Source of the DNA: Betaproteobacteria bacterium
GTDB lineage: Bacteria > Pseudomonadota > Gammaproteobacteria > Burkholderiales > Rhodocyclaceae
DNA length: 64,000 nucleotides
Direction: 5' to 3'
Assembly: GCA_016208425.1 (NCBI GenBank)
Contig: JACQYA010000078.1
Span: 16,579-80,578 of the forward strand
The notes beneath the pieces are model-generated. The model worked only from the letters and a program-made list of their open reading frames with translations. It was not told the DNA's origin and did not search any database. The translations under genes were made by a program, and so were the position numbers. Of the stretch, positions 37,129 to 47,431 are shown in pieces; positions within the stretch are counted from its first letter, which is position 1; the number at the start of each line of letters is the position of its first letter.

Positions 37129-39321
37129 ATGCTCGATAACGCGCAAACTGTCGCCCTCTGCCGGGCAGAACACGGCGACCCGTTCGCCGTCCTCGGATTG
37201 CACGCCGACGCCGACGGGCGTTTGTGGGTGCGCAGCCTGCAACCGGGCGCGCTGTCGGTCGAGCTGATCGACGCGGCGACCGGTCGCTCCATCGTTGCCT
37301 TGGAGCAACGTGTGCTGGACGGCTGGGATCAACCCTCCGGCTTCTTCGAGGCGCGCGTGCCGCGTCGTCGCAAGGCGTTTGCCTATCGCCTGCGCATCGT
37401 CTGGCCGGGCGGCGAACAGGAGATCGACGACCCCTACCGTTTTCCGCCGGTGCTCGGCGAGCTCGATGTCTGGCTGCTTGCCGAAGGCTCGCACCTGCGC
37501 CCGTACGAGCGCCTGGGCGCGCATCTGCGCGAGATCGACGGCGTGCACGGCACCGCGTTTGCCGTCTGGGCGCCGGGCGCCCAGCGCGTCGGCGTGGTCG
37601 GCGATTTCAACACCTGGGACGGCCGTCGGCACGCGATGCGGCTGCGCCGCGAATGCGGCGTCTGGGAGATATTTTTGCCCGGCGTCGCGGCCGGCGCGCG
37701 CTACAAATACGAGCTGCGCGCGCACGATGGCCGGATGTTGCCGCTCAAGGCCGACCCTTACGGCTTCGCCGCCGAAATGCGGCCGTCGACCGCCTCGGTG
37801 GTGTGCGCGCTGCCGCCACCGATAGAGCCTGCCGGGAGCAGGGCGGGCGACCGGCTGAACGCGCCGGTTTCCATCTACGAAGTTCACCTCGGCTCGTGGC
37901 GGCGCGCCGACGGCGGCGGCTTCCCCGGCTGGCGGCAGCTCGCCGAAACGCTGATCCCTTACGCCACGGGGTTGGGCTTCACGCACCTCGAACTGCTGCC
38001 GGTATCGGAACATCCGTTCGACGGTTCGTGGGGCTACCAGCCGCTCGGGCTCTACGCGCCGACCGCCCGTTTCGGCTTGCCGGAAGGCTTCCGCGACTTT
38101 GTCGGCGCCTGCCATGCGGCCGGGCTGGGCGTCATCGTCGACTGGGTGCCGGCGCATTTCCCGACCGACGAACACGGGCTGGCGCGCTTCGACGGCGAAC
38201 CGCTCTTTGAACACGCCGACCCGCGCGAGGGCATGCACCAGGACTGGGGCACGCTGATCTACAACTACGGCCGGCGCGAAGTGACCAACTTCCTGATCGG
38301 CAACGCGCTGTTCTGGGTCGAACGTTACGGCGTCGACGGGCTGCGGGTGGACGCCGTCGCCTCCATGCTCTACCGCGACTACAGCCGCGCCGCCGGGGAA
38401 TGGTTGCCGAACGTGCACGGCGGCCGCGAAAATCTCGAAGCCGTCGCCTTCCTGCGCCGCTTGAACGAAGTGCTCGGCCAGGAGTGTCCGGGCGCCGCCA
38501 CCTATGCCGAGGAATCGACCGCCTGGCCGCAGGTCAGCCGGCCGCCGGCGATGGGCGGGCTGGGCTTCCACTACAAGTGGAATCTCGGCTGGATGCACGA
38601 CGTGCTCAACTACATGGCCTGCGACCCGATCTACCGCAAGTATCACCACAACCAGCTCAGTTTCGGGCTGATGTACGCCTTCAACGAAAATTTCGTGCTG
38701 CCGCTGTCGCACGACGAGGTGGTGCACGGCAAGGGGTCGCTCATCAACAAGATGGCCGGCGACGCCTGGCAGAAGTTCGCCAACCTGCGCGCGCTGTACG
38801 GTTTCATGTGGGCGCATCCGGGCAAGAAGCTGCTGTTCATGGGCGGCGAGTTCGGCCAGTGGCGCGAGTGGAACCACGATAGCCCGCTCGACTGGCACCT
38901 GCTCGACGACCAGCAACACGCCGGTGTCCAACACCTGATCGGCGATCTGAACCGGTTTTACCGCGACACGCCGGCGCTGTACCAGATCGATTTCGACCCC
39001 TCGGGCTTCGAGTGGATCGCCGCCGACGACGCGGGCAGCTCGGTGCTCGCTTTCCTGCGCCGGGGCTTCGACCGCTCGCGCGCCATCCTCTGCGTCTGCA
39101 ACTTCACGCCCATCGTCCGCCACGGCTACCGCGTCGGCGTGCCCGGCCCCGGCGAGTACCGCGAGCGGCTCAACACCGATTCGCGCTACTACGGCGGCAG
39201 CGACGTCGGCAACGCGCTCGGCGCGGCGCACGCCGATCCGATCCCGGCGCACGGCCGCGACTGGTCGGTGGCTCTGACGCTGCCGCCGCTGGCCACCCTG
39301 TTGCTGGAATGGACGGCCTGA
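37129..39321 (+). CDS. glgB: 1,4-alpha-glucan branching enzyme
   Basis: A 730-residue GH13 enzyme that adds alpha-1,6 branches to glycogen. An N-terminal CBM48-like pair covers about 1-220 ([21 protein letters not shown]). The catalytic barrel has the nucleophile in [18 protein letters not shown], the acid/base in [10 protein letters not shown], and the transition-state Asp in [16 protein letters not shown]-terminal beta domain ends the protein. The stop overlaps the start of glgX by 13 bp, which implies translational coupling. It is normally next to glgP or glgA; here two restriction genes separate it from glgP. Confidence 0.97.
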   Translation: MLDNAQTVALCRAEHGDPFAVLGLHADADGRLWVRSLQPGALSVELIDAATGRSIVALEQRVLDGWDQPSGFFEARVPRRRKAFAYRLRIVWPGGEQEIDDPYRFPPVLGELDVWLLAEGSHLRPYERLGAHLREIDGVHGTAFAVWAPGAQRVGVVGDFNTWDGRRHAMRLRRECGVWEIFLPGVAAGARYKYELRAHDGRMLPLKADPYGFAAEMRPSTASVVCALPPPIEPAGSRAGDRLNAPVSIYEVHLGSWRRADGGGFPGWRQLAETLIPYATGLGFTHLELLPVSEHPFDGSWGYQPLGLYAPTARFGLPEGFRDFVGACHAAGLGVIVDWVPAHFPTDEHGLARFDGEPLFEHADPREGMHQDWGTLIYNYGRREVTNFLIGNALFWVERYGVDGLRVDAVASMLYRDYSRAAGEWLPNVHGGRENLEAVAFLRRLNEVLGQECPGAATYAEESTAWPQVSRPPAMGGLGFHYKWNLGWMHDVLNYMACDPIYRKYHHNQLSFGLMYAFNENFVLPLSHDEVVHGKGSLINKMAGDAWQKFANLRALYGFMWAHPGKKLLFMGGEFGQWREWNHDSPLDWHLLDDQQHAGVQHLIGDLNRFYRDTPALYQIDFDPSGFEWIAADDAGSSVLAFLRRGFDRSRAILCVCNFTPIVRHGYRVGVPGPGEYRERLNTDSRYYGGSDVGNALGAAHADPIPAHGRDWSVALTLPPLATLLLEWTA

Positions 39322-41372
39322 TTCTGCAAGCCGGGCGGCCTTGGCCGCTCGGCGCGCACTGGGATGGCGCCGGGGTCAATTTCGCGCTGTTCTCGGCAAA
39401 CGCCGAGCGCGTCGAACTGTGCCTGTTTACGGGTGAAGCGGTATGCGCGCTCGCGCTTACCGAGTGCTCCGATCAGGTCTGGCACGGCTATCTGCCCGGT
39501 GCCGCGCCCGGTCTGGCCTACGCATATCGCGTTTACGGCAGATTCGATCCCGAAAACGGTTACCGTTTCGATTCTGGCCGCCTGCTGCTCGATCCCTACG
39601 CGCGCGAGCTGGCGGGTGAATTTTCCTGGCCGACCAGAGACGGTCTGAGATCTCGCGTCGTCGAAGAACATTACGATCAGGGCGAAGAGTGGTGCGACGT
39701 GTGGGGCGACGACGCGCCGCCGGCCACTCCCTGGGCCGATACCGTTCTCTACGAAATTCACGTCAAGGGCGCGACGCGCCGGCATCCGGGTGTACCCGAA
39801 GCGCTACGCGGCACCTACGCCGGTTTGGCCGCACCGGCGATGATCGCGCATTTGCGGCGCCTGGGCGTCACGGCGGTCAACCTGCTGCCGGTACAGCAGT
39901 TCCTCGACGAAGAGCGGCTGGTGCGCGGTGGACGACGCAACTACTGGGGCTACAACACGCTGGCCTATTTCGTCCCCGAGCCGCGCTACGCGGCGCGCGT
40001 GGGCGGGCAGCCGGCGATCGCCGAGTTCCGCGCGATGGTGCGCGCGCTGCACGCGGCCGGCATCGAGGTCATTCTCGACGTGGTGTTCAACCATACCGCC
40101 GAAACCGACGAAAGCGGCCCGACAATCTCCTTTCGCGGCATCGACAACGTCAGTTACTACCGCTTGCCGGCCGACCATCCCGCCGGCTACGAGAACTTCA
40201 CCGGCTGCGGCAACACCCTCAACCTGGCCCATCCGCGCGTGCTGCAACTGGTCATGGACGCGCTGCGCTACTGGGTCACCGAGATGCACGTCGACGGTTT
40301 CCGCTTCGATCTGGCGGTGACGCTGACACGCGACAGCGCATTTCTCGCCGCACTGGCGCAAGATCCCGTGCTTTCCCGAGTCAAACTGATCGCCGAACCC
40401 TGGGATTTGGGGCCGGACGGTTACCGGTTGGGACGCTTTCCCGCCGGCTGGAGCGAATGGAACGACCGCTTCCGCGACGATGTGCGCGCGTTTTGGCTGA
40501 CCGGCGAGCGGGGCGCCGCCGCGTTGGCACGCCGCTTGTCCGGATCGAGCGACATCTTTTGCGACGCGAAACATGCTGCCGGACGCGCGCCGCAAGCCGG
40601 CATCAATTTCGTCGCCGCGCACGACGGCTTTACGCTGCGCGACCTGGTGACGTATCAGCGGAAGCACAACGAAGCGAACGGTGAAGACAACCGCGACGGA
40701 CACGACCACAACCACGCCTGCAACTGCGGCTGCGAGGGCGAATGCGAAACCGACAGCCGCTCTCCGGCCATCCGCGAAACCCGCCGCCGCCTGCAACGCG
40801 CGCTGCTCGCCACGCTGTTCGTCGCGCAGGGCGTCCCCATGCTGCAAGGCGGCGACGAGCTGGGGCGCACGCAGAACGGCAACAATAACGCCTATTGCCA
40901 GGACAACGAACTGACGTGGCTGGATTGGCGGGAGTGCGGGGAGCGTGGCGAAGAGGCGCAGGCCGACGGCGGGCCGACCGGATTGTTTGAATTCGTCTCC
41001 GGACTGATCGCCTTGCGGCGCCGTTTCCCGCAACTGCGGCGCACGCGCTGGCTGACCGGAGAACCTCCGGCTACCGGGCGCGCCGACACGGTTTGGCTGC
41101 ATCCGGCCGGGCATGAAATGCGCGTTGCCGACTGGGAATCGCCGGCTCTGGACGCTTTCGGATTACGCCTCGCGCCGCTGGCGGCCGGGCGCGGAGAAAA
41201 CGACCTGCTCTGCCTTTTCAATCGCGGCGCCGGGGACGTTTCCTTCCAGCTTCCGGGCGGCGGTTGGTCGCAGATCTGCGATAGCGCCGCCGGGGCGCCT
41301 TTCGCGCCCGCACCCCGCGTATCCGCTAGTTCCGTGGCGGCGCGTAGCGTGCAAATATTGACATCGGATTAG
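39309..41372 (+). CDS. glgX: Glycogen debranching enzyme (isoamylase type)
   Basis: A 687-residue GH13 debranching enzyme. CBM48 is at about 5-110. The barrel motifs are [23 protein letters not shown] (nucleophile), [10 protein letters not shown] (acid/base) and [17 protein letters not shown]. The start overlaps the glgB stop. After [11 protein letters not shown], where most GlgX proteins read a short TDxNxSWNCGxEG loop, this protein has a His/Cys-rich version ([15 protein letters not shown], about 465-479) with three His and four Cys. It trims limit dextrins left by GlgP; MalQ follows 6 bp later. Confidence 0.95.
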   Translation: MDGLILQAGRPWPLGAHWDGAGVNFALFSANAERVELCLFTGEAVCALALTECSDQVWHGYLPGAAPGLAYAYRVYGRFDPENGYRFDSGRLLLDPYARELAGEFSWPTRDGLRSRVVEEHYDQGEEWCDVWGDDAPPATPWADTVLYEIHVKGATRRHPGVPEALRGTYAGLAAPAMIAHLRRLGVTAVNLLPVQQFLDEERLVRGGRRNYWGYNTLAYFVPEPRYAARVGGQPAIAEFRAMVRALHAAGIEVILDVVFNHTAETDESGPTISFRGIDNVSYYRLPADHPAGYENFTGCGNTLNLAHPRVLQLVMDALRYWVTEMHVDGFRFDLAVTLTRDSAFLAALAQDPVLSRVKLIAEPWDLGPDGYRLGRFPAGWSEWNDRFRDDVRAFWLTGERGAAALARRLSGSSDIFCDAKHAAGRAPQAGINFVAAHDGFTLRDLVTYQRKHNEANGEDNRDGHDHNHACNCGCEGECETDSRSPAIRETRRRLQRALLATLFVAQGVPMLQGGDELGRTQNGNNNAYCQDNELTWLDWRECGERGEEAQADGGPTGLFEFVSGLIALRRRFPQLRRTRWLTGEPPATGRADTVWLHPAGHEMRVADWESPALDAFGLRLAPLAAGRGENDLLCLFNRGAGDVSFQLPGGGWSQICDSAAGAPFAPAPRVSASSVAARSVQILTSD

Positions 41373-41378
41373 CGCCCC

Positions 41379-42917
41379 ATGACCTTTCCCCGACGTAGCG
41401 GCGTTTTGCTGCATCCCACCTCTTTGCCCGGCGCGCACGGCTGCGGCGATCTGGGCGCGGCCGCCTATCATTTCGTCGACTGGCTGGAAACCGGCCGACA
41501 ATTCTTGTGGCAGGTGTTGCCGCTCGGCGGGGCAGGCCCGGGCAATTCGCCGTACATGAGTCCGTCGGCCTTCGCCGGCAACGAGCTGCTGATCGACCTC
41601 GTGCAGTTGCGCAATGCCGGTTGGTTGGGCGACGACGATCTGGCGCCGGAACCGGCGTTGCAGGACGCGCGGGTCGATTACCCGGCCGTCCAGGATTTTC
41701 GCATGACGCGCCTGCGGCGCGCTGCGGCGCGCTTCTTCGCCGGCCCGCCGGGTACCCGGCACGATGCCTTCGCCGCGTTCTGCGCCGCAGAGCGGGCGTG
41801 GCTGGACGATTTCGCGCTGTTCGTGGCCTTGAGCGGCGGCCACGGCGGAGCCGGCCCGGTCTGGCAGGACTGGCCCGGTGCGCTGGTGCGCCGCGAAGCC
41901 GATGCCTTGCGTGCAGCGACGGCGCAGCAGGCCGACGAGATCGCATTCCGGAAATTTTGCCAGTGGCAGTTTTCCGTCCAATGGAGCGCGCTCAAGGACT
42001 ACGCGAACGGGCGGGGGGTAAAGATCGTCGGCGATGTGCCGATCTTTGTCGCCGCGCACAGCGCCGATGTGTGGGCGCACCAGCACTTGTTCGATCTCGA
42101 TGCCGGCGGCCATCCGCGCGTTGTCGCCGGCGTGCCGCCGGACTACTTCAGCGCGACCGGACAGCGCTGGGGCAACCCGCTCTATCGCTGGGCCGCGCAT
42201 GGCGCCGAAGGCTACCGCTGGTGGGCGGCGCGCATGCGGCGCACGCTGGCCACCTGCGACATCGTGCGCATCGATCACTTTCGCGGCTTCGAGTCCTACT
42301 GGGAAATACCCTCCGACGCGCGAACTGCCGTCGACGGCCGCTGGCTGCCGGGACCGGGCGCCGCGCTGTTCGAGGCGCTCGACACGATTCTCGGTTTCAC
42401 ACCGGGAGAACTGCCGATCATCGCCGAAGATCTGGGCATCGTCACGGCGGAGGTGGCGGCGCTACGCGAAACCCTGGGTCTTCCCGGTATGCGCATCCTG
42501 CAATTCGCCTTCGACGGCAAGCCGGACAACCTCTATCTGCCGCACAATTTCGAGGCGAATACCGCCGTTTACACCGGCACCCACGACAACGATACGACGC
42601 GCGGCTGGTGGGCGTCGATTGGCGAGGGCGAGCGCCGCTACGTGCGGCGTTACCTCGGCACCGGCGGCGAGCGGATCGAGTGGGATTTGATGCGCGCCGC
42701 GTCAGCCTCGGTGGCCGCGCAATGCATCTTCCCGCTGCAGGACGTACTCGGGCTGGATTCAAGCGGGCGCATGAACCGGCCCGGTGTCGGCGAAGGCGCC
42801 TGGGAATGGCGTTTTGTCTGGGATCAAGTCAAACCCTGGCACGCCGACCGGCTCGGCGAACTGACCCGGCTGTACGGGCGCTGCCCGGAAAACGCGGGGG
42901 CAGAGATCGCCTTGTGA
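41379..42917 (+). CDS. malQ: 4-alpha-glucanotransferase (amylomaltase)
   Basis: A 512-residue GH77 enzyme that transfers maltodextrin chains and releases glucose. The N-terminus is typical (RRSGVLLHPTSLPGAHGCGDLG). Catalytic motifs are IVRIDHFRGFESYWEIP (nucleophile), LPIIAEDLGIVT (acid/base) and YTGTHDNDTTRGWW. It is the last gene of the glgP-glgB-glgX-malQ run, 6 bp after glgX. There is no glgA or glgC in the window, so synthesis must depend on genes elsewhere. Confidence 0.96.
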   Translation: MTFPRRSGVLLHPTSLPGAHGCGDLGAAAYHFVDWLETGRQFLWQVLPLGGAGPGNSPYMSPSAFAGNELLIDLVQLRNAGWLGDDDLAPEPALQDARVDYPAVQDFRMTRLRRAAARFFAGPPGTRHDAFAAFCAAERAWLDDFALFVALSGGHGGAGPVWQDWPGALVRREADALRAATAQQADEIAFRKFCQWQFSVQWSALKDYANGRGVKIVGDVPIFVAAHSADVWAHQHLFDLDAGGHPRVVAGVPPDYFSATGQRWGNPLYRWAAHGAEGYRWWAARMRRTLATCDIVRIDHFRGFESYWEIPSDARTAVDGRWLPGPGAALFEALDTILGFTPGELPIIAEDLGIVTAEVAALRETLGLPGMRILQFAFDGKPDNLYLPHNFEANTAVYTGTHDNDTTRGWWASIGEGERRYVRRYLGTGGERIEWDLMRAASASVAAQCIFPLQDVLGLDSSGRMNRPGVGEGAWEWRFVWDQVKPWHADRLGELTRLYGRCPENAGAEIAL

Positions 42918-43019
42918 CGCGCTGTGGCAAGTTGTTGCAGCGTGTAAAAACGGTCGGCCGGCCACGCCGCCGCCCGTTATTTCCTCGGGGACGCAAACCG
43001 CGGCCCGGAGGAGAAAGCC

Positions 43020-43313
43020 ATGAAACGCGCCGTCGTTCCGCTGTCCCTGCTGCTGGCCGCAGTGCTGTCCGGCTGCGTCGTCGCGCCGCCGAGGTATCGC
43101 GCGCCGCCGCCCGGCATCTACCTCCCGCCGCCAAGCGTCGCCCCCGGCTCGGGCTATCTCTGGATCGATGGGCTATGGCTGCATGAAGGCGGCCGCCGCA
43201 CATGGCAACCCGGGCGCTGGGAGCGCAGGCCGCACGGCAGCGCACGGGAAACGCCGCACCATCCTCACGAATACGGCGAAGAGCGCGGGCACGGAAGAGG
43301 CGGGTGGCGCTGA
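43020..43313 (+). CDS. Small lipoprotein with a Y/W-rich (YXWV-like) motif
   Basis: A 97-residue lipoprotein. The signal peptide MKRAVVPLSLLLAAVLSGC has a lipobox with C19, followed by a Pro-rich stretch and a single GYLWIDGLWLHEGGRRTWQPGRWERR repeat, then a His/Gly/Arg-rich tail. The repeat resembles the W/Y-rich repeats of the larger DUF6600-like protein at 7.2 kb. A GGAGGA-like ribosome site (CCGGAGGAGAAAGCC) precedes the ATG. Probably an outer-membrane or periplasmic structural protein; function unknown. It converges on the patatin-like gene. Confidence 0.7.
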   Translation: MKRAVVPLSLLLAAVLSGCVVAPPRYRAPPPGIYLPPPSVAPGSGYLWIDGLWLHEGGRRTWQPGRWERRPHGSARETPHHPHEYGEERGHGRGGWR

Positions 43314-43338
43314 ACGAGATTTCGGATAGCGCCCCGAA

Positions 43339-44718
43339 CTACCGCAAATCCTGCATCAACCGCTGGAACCCTTCCGACTGGCGCAGCAGTTCGCCGCCGA
43401 CGCGCACCAGCCGGTCGACCTGCTCGTCGGTCAAGCTGAGGGTGGTCGGCGTTTCGAGCAAGGCCTTGCGGTCGGCCGGGTCGCGCACCGCTTGTAAATT
43501 GATGTTGACGAGGAGGAACTCGGCGTCGGGCGCATACGCCGGATCGGGGTCGCTGGCGGCGGCGCTCCTGATTTCCGCCCGCCAGCGCCCGAAGCTGGCG
43601 CGCAGCAGCTCTATCGTCTCGAAGCTGTAGCGGATGAGCGGAATCTGCGCCGCAGCCTGCGCGGTCACCAGCGCGTCCGGCATATTGGGGCTTTGGTCGA
43701 GGTCGAAGCGGCTGACGCGCGACTCGGCGTTGATGACGATGAAGACATGCTTGCGCACACCGCGCACGCCCAGGCTCTTCATCGCCGGATAAATGCCGCC
43801 GGCTAGATCGAACATATCGAGCGGGCCGCGCAGGCCGAGATTGTCGGTCAGGCCGCCGTCGATCAAATGGACGTTGGGGCGCAGCGCTTTGTCCTGATAG
43901 GTGCGCAGCTCGCCGATGCGCCTTGCCGTGCGTTCCCCGTTCTGCCAGCCGGCTTGCGGTTCGGGCAGCGTCACCGGCGCGCAATCCCCGGCGCTGTTGG
44001 TCAGCCTGATCGGGCTGAAGACGACCGGCAGCGAAGTCGACGCCGCAACCGCGCGCGCCACTTTGAAGCGATCGAGATCCGAGCAAATGAGATCGAACTG
44101 CTCCTGGACGAAATCGAAGCGCGCGCGCAACGACATGTCGGAGGCCGAAATCACGACCAGAGGCCGAACCTTGCGGAAATCGGCAAACGTCTTGCCGTCG
44201 AACAGCTCGTGGTCGAGGTGCTCGGCCAGCATGTCGCCCCGCCCGTAGCGCGGCGACAGCGCGTTGCGGATCCCGGCCCAAGACAAAATCAGCGATTGCA
44301 GCTCGTGCTGGAAGTTGCGGCGCAGAAAGCGCGTCTCGAAATCGTCGAAGATGCGCTCGCCGAACAGCGCGTAGTAGGCGGCGGGAAAGCTGCCGCCCGA
44401 TACCGCGTTGATCGTATCGACCTCGTCGAGCAACGTCGTCTCTTTTCCCTCCCAGAAAAACTTCGTCCGGTGCAGTTCGCGCATCACGCCGTAGGCGAGG
44501 GCGGCGGCGCGCGAGCCGCCGCCGGAAAAAGTCATATTGATGAACAGGCTGTCGCCGGAAGGATCGGGCTGCAGGTTGCGCAGACGATAACCACCCGCAG
44601 GATCGGTCTTCTCCAGCGGCACGTTGCTCTCGTATTCGACGGGCGCCGACGCGCAGCCGGCAAGCAGCAGGATCGCGGAAGCCGCCAGAATGCGGGAGAA
44701 AGCCGTCGTATTCATCAT
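43339..44718 (-). CDS. Patatin-like phospholipase family lipoprotein
   Basis: A 459-residue lipoprotein from the ATG at 44718 (a second ATG follows at 44715). The signal MMNTTAFSRILAASAILLLAGC gives lipobox C22. A patatin fold follows: oxyanion hole SGGGSRAAAL (about 65-74), nucleophile S107 in AVSGGSFPAAYY, and catalytic Asp in LIDGGLTDNLG (about 284). The usual GXSXG reads AVSGG, a conservative change. Patatin-like lipoproteins of this type are predicted acyl hydrolases of the envelope; the substrate is unknown. An extension to 44835 is open, but it would bury the signal peptide. Confidence 0.85.
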   Translation of the reverse strand: MMNTTAFSRILAASAILLLAGCASAPVEYESNVPLEKTDPAGGYRLRNLQPDPSGDSLFINMTFSGGGSRAAALAYGVMRELHRTKFFWEGKETTLLDEVDTINAVSGGSFPAAYYALFGERIFDDFETRFLRRNFQHELQSLILSWAGIRNALSPRYGRGDMLAEHLDHELFDGKTFADFRKVRPLVVISASDMSLRARFDFVQEQFDLICSDLDRFKVARAVAASTSLPVVFSPIRLTNSAGDCAPVTLPEPQAGWQNGERTARRIGELRTYQDKALRPNVHLIDGGLTDNLGLRGPLDMFDLAGGIYPAMKSLGVRGVRKHVFIVINAESRVSRFDLDQSPNMPDALVTAQAAAQIPLIRYSFETIELLRASFGRWRAEIRSAAASDPDPAYAPDAEFLLVNINLQAVRDPADRKALLETPTTLSLTDEQVDRLVRVGGELLRQSEGFQRLMQDLR

Positions 44719-45139
44719 CCGATCCGATGCGTCAAAGAGAAAGTAACGGAAGCGCGCAGCCCGCAGTATCCCCGCGATTTTCTGGATCAACAATCCCCGA
44801 TTTTTACCCGGCGCCCGATGGATAAAGTTCTGCACCGGCTAGACCAACTATAGTGGTCACCGTTTTTAGGACGAAGGTTTAGACTGTACGCTATCACAAC
44901 AGGATATGCGGCAGCGCAACTTTTCTCTGTAAATATTTTCAGGTAATTCCATCGGTATGGAAGTCTCGGTCTTTCAGGTTGAGATAGATTTTTCCGGTCA
45001 TCCAATCCTCATCGCATTCGGCCAGCAGAGCGGAGACAAGGCGCAGGCAGGAAGCGGTATTGGGAAAGATGGGAGCGGCCCGGGTGCGGCATTTGATCTC
45101 GCGGTTGATGCGCTCCGGGTCGTTGGTGGTGCGTAGCCG

Positions 45140-45152
45140 GACGCGCCGGGCA
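45140..45152. repeat. Target-site duplication, left copy
   Basis: GACGCGCCGGGCA, identical to 46433-46445. In the IS256 transposase it encodes the ARRV stretch, and removing the element plus one copy restores that reading frame. Confidence 0.85.
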
Positions 45153-46432
45153 GGGCCATCGCACTCGAACACCATAGCGGTCAGATTCCCGGGATGGTCG
45201 CTCGGATATCGTCATCCCAAGCGGCCAGCTTACGCTTCTGGCGCAAGCTGGTCTTGGCCTTGCCGGCCGTATCCAGGCGGAGCATGTTGAGCACGATTTT
45301 TTTCAGGAGCGAGAAGTTTTGTGGCGCATGGCCCTCCCTGATCTGGCTGGCGTCCTCGCCGAACGTGACATCGAGTACCCAGTGAAGCCGATTTTCAACG
45401 CCCCAACGCGCCCGCGCGCTCAGCGCCAGGTCTCCGGCAGTCATCTGGCGAGAACTGATGTAGTAGCGCCACTCAGCATCGGCCACCTTGTTGCCGGCCA
45501 CCCGCTGAGACACGATGCGTCCAACGGTCTTGCAGGCTGGCCGGCCGGTCGTGTTGACGACCCCTTCGGCGGGTGCCACCCAAGCGGATCGGCCTACCCC
45601 GCAGCCATGCGGACGTTCAATATGCTCATGCCGGGGCCGTGCGGCCGACAAGTTGTCGAAGGCATCCCGGATCGCCGCGTGCAGGGTCGGCTGGTTACCT
45701 TTCGCGGCCAGGAGATAATCTCCTTTCTGAGCGACGATCTGTCTGGCAACGGCCTTCTGGCAGCCCACCGCATCGATCGTCACCAGATGCCCCTCGAGAT
45801 AGAGCGCCTGGAGCAACTCGGGAATGGCCGTTATCTCGTCGCTTTTCCCAACGACCTTCTCCTGACCGGGAACCAGTCCCAGATCGGTGGCGAAAGCGCC
45901 GACCCTATGCACGGGCGAGCCCGCCCCCTTTCCCGATCCGCGCAAGGTCTTGCCGTCAACGGCAATGGTGCGGCCCAGCGCGGGGACAATGCCGCCCGCC
46001 CAACGGCGAAAGGCCGCCTCGAACCGCTTGGGGTTGATGGCGCCGAAAACCCGGAAGAAGGTGTCTTGCGAGGGAATGCCGTTCCTGAGCACCGGGAAGC
46101 GCCGCAACCAGTCTTCCTTGACGCGAGCCCATGCCGCGAAATCGTCGGCGTTATCCGCGTCCGACAGCACCGCTCAAATGGCGATCGCCAGGATCTCCTG
46201 AAAGTCATGAAGCGTTCCATTGCTCGGCCTGCGCGGGTCGTCCACCTCGTTCAGCAGGGCCGTCAGCGTCTTTCCGGAAGTGCTCATCTCGTCCGCCCAA
46301 AAGACGGGAGTAGACGCTGTTTTCACCGGGTTTACAAGACTTATGCATAACGCTTTGACTGTTAACGAATTTGTGCCCTGCGCTTCAAACCGGTTATCCT
46401 GTACGGATATGTTGTCCGAGTGCGATGGCGCT
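45153..46432 (-). mobile_element. ISAs1-family insertion sequence (1,280 bp), nested in the IS256 transposase
   Basis: The left end begins GGGCCATCGCACTCGAACAC. The reverse complement of the right end begins AGCGCCATCGCACTCGGACA. The first 13 of 14 bases from GCCATCGC onwards match, giving imperfect terminal inverted repeats of about 22 bp. The element is flanked by the identical 13-bp GACGCGCCGGGCA on both sides (45140-45152 and 46433-46445), which looks like the target duplication, although ISAs1 duplications are usually 8-10 bp. It contains one transposase gene with an internal stop. Confidence 0.88.
45181..46287 (-). pseudogene. ISAs1-family transposase with a nonsense codon at position 38
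   Basis: The start MSTSGKTLTALLNEVDDPRR (46287) and the following LHDFQEILAIAI are the usual ISAs1 N-terminus. Codon 38 (46174-46176) is TGA, where the family typically has Cys (AIAI-C-AVL). The same frame continues without other faults: AVLSDADNADDFAAW, NGIPSQDTFFRVFG, the DDE-type TIAVDGKTLRGS and LVTIDAVGCQKAVA, and YYISS with WGVENRLHWVLDVTFGED. The full length would be 368 residues, normal for the family. A GTG at 46170 could in principle restart translation without the first 39 residues, but the element is most likely dead. Confidence 0.88.
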
Positions 46433-46445
46433 GACGCGCCGGGCA
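46433..46445. repeat. Target-site duplication, right copy
   Basis: GACGCGCCGGGCA, the second copy flanking the ISAs1-family element, directly after its right inverted repeat. Confidence 0.85.
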
Positions 46446-47205
46446 ATTGGTAACTGGAACGTAGCGAAGCCCTCCGGTAGATTTTCCTCGGCCCATTGGG
46501 CGAGTTTGGGCGCCTCGGTGCGCCAGCTGTCGGTCGCCTGGCGCAAGAGGCGCTCCGCCCCGGTTTTGTCCGGCGCATTGAAGATGGCGCGGATCCGTTG
46601 CGCCACCGGTTTGCGCTGATCGGGGCGCGTGACATACGGCTGGGCGTTCTGTTGCAAGTGGAACGGGCAGCGCTGCCGGAGGGCGCCGGGCAAAGTTGCG
46701 CGGCGCGCGGCCTTGAGCCCGGCGCGATCGTCGGAGATGATCGTCTTGACGCCCTCGAGACCGCGCCGGATCAGACTGTCCGGGAAAGCCCGCCAACGCA
46801 CCTCGGCCTCGGACAAGGCGACCGAGACCCCGAGCACCCGGCGATGCCCGCTCTGCGTGATGCCAGCCGCCACCGGCACGGCACGGTCGGCCAGCTGCCC
46901 GCCTTCGCGCACCCGCCCGTAGCGGGCATCGAGAAAATGGTTGCGCCCAGTCCGGCCCGCCCCGTTAACCGGGATGCGCGGCGCTTCGCCGGCGCCATCC
47001 AGGCCGTTGTTCAGCAGCGCCGCAAAAGCGGCCTCCAGAGGGGGATGTTTTACGCGTTGTGCCATGCCGTCGGTTCTTTCGTGGGTATAGACAGGTAAGA
47101 ATGCCCCGAAGAAATCGCCTGCGGGAATGCCCTGTCGAGGTTTTGCCGCGCGGCTGTGCCGCCCTCCGCGCTTCGGCCACCATAGCCGCGCTACAACAAC
47201 AGGCC

Positions 47206-47421
47206 ATGAATTTACGGAAAGGATTTTGCACTAACATCAAGGCCGCCTGGCAATATGGCAATATCCGGGCTGCGCTGGAGAAACTTGAGCAGCCGATCAG
47301 CGTCAACGATCTGCATATCGCCGCGCATGCTTGCAGTCATGGCCTGACCCCGGCAACCAACGAGCTGCGCGAATTCGAGAGAGTGCCGGGGCTGCTGCTG
47401 GAAAACTGGATGAATCACTGA
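47206..47421 (+). pseudogene. 3' fragment of a VapC-type PIN-domain toxin gene
   Basis: From about 47235 the reading AAWQYGNIRAALEKLEQPIS, then VNDLHIAAHACSHGL and NELREFERVPGLLLENWM, matches the last 55-60 residues of VapC (PIN) ribonucleases. It includes the conserved Asp of NDLxIAAHA. The usual N-terminal half with the first catalytic Asp and the central Glu is missing. Upstream lies the start of the dead IS256 transposase, so IS insertion or later deletion probably removed the 5' part. No vapB antitoxin gene is seen. The piece has an in-frame ATG at 47206 but no reason to be functional. Confidence 0.7.
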
Positions 47422-47431
47422 GGTTTCTAGG

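Larger units (their letters stand above)
44939..47065 (-). pseudogene. IS256-family transposase, broken by an internal deletion and an ISAs1-family insertion
   Basis: On the reverse strand, MAQRVKHPPLEAAFAALLNN at 47065 is the normal start of a Mutator/IS256 transposase. About 37 codons later the reading jumps in frame to NHFLDARYGRVREGG, so about 125-130 residues are missing. It then continues normally through LGVSVALSEAEVRWRAF, TIISDDRAGLKAAR and QRCPFHLQQNAQPYV to FATFQLPIARRV near 46433. After the inserted element (45153-46432) it resumes as RRVRLRTTNDPERINREIK and ends with KIYLNLK at 44939. Joining the two sides over the duplicated 13 bp restores one continuous reading. The lost part and the insertion make it non-functional. 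The outer inverted repeats of this older element could not be identified. Confidence 0.88.

Noticed and set aside
37096..39252. A 718-codon open frame antisense to glgB
   Set aside because: High-GC codon structure commonly keeps the opposite frame open; the translation has no domain and the forward strand is a clear branching enzyme.
44820..44938. Outer left terminal repeat of the IS256 element
   Set aside because: I compared this region with 47066-47240 in reverse complement and found no convincing inverted repeat, so the element borders are left undefined.
46174..46176. TGA in the ISAs1 transposase as selenocysteine or a recoding site
   Set aside because: No selenocysteine insertion element is apparent, and the family has Cys here; a single point mutation from a Cys codon is the simple reading.
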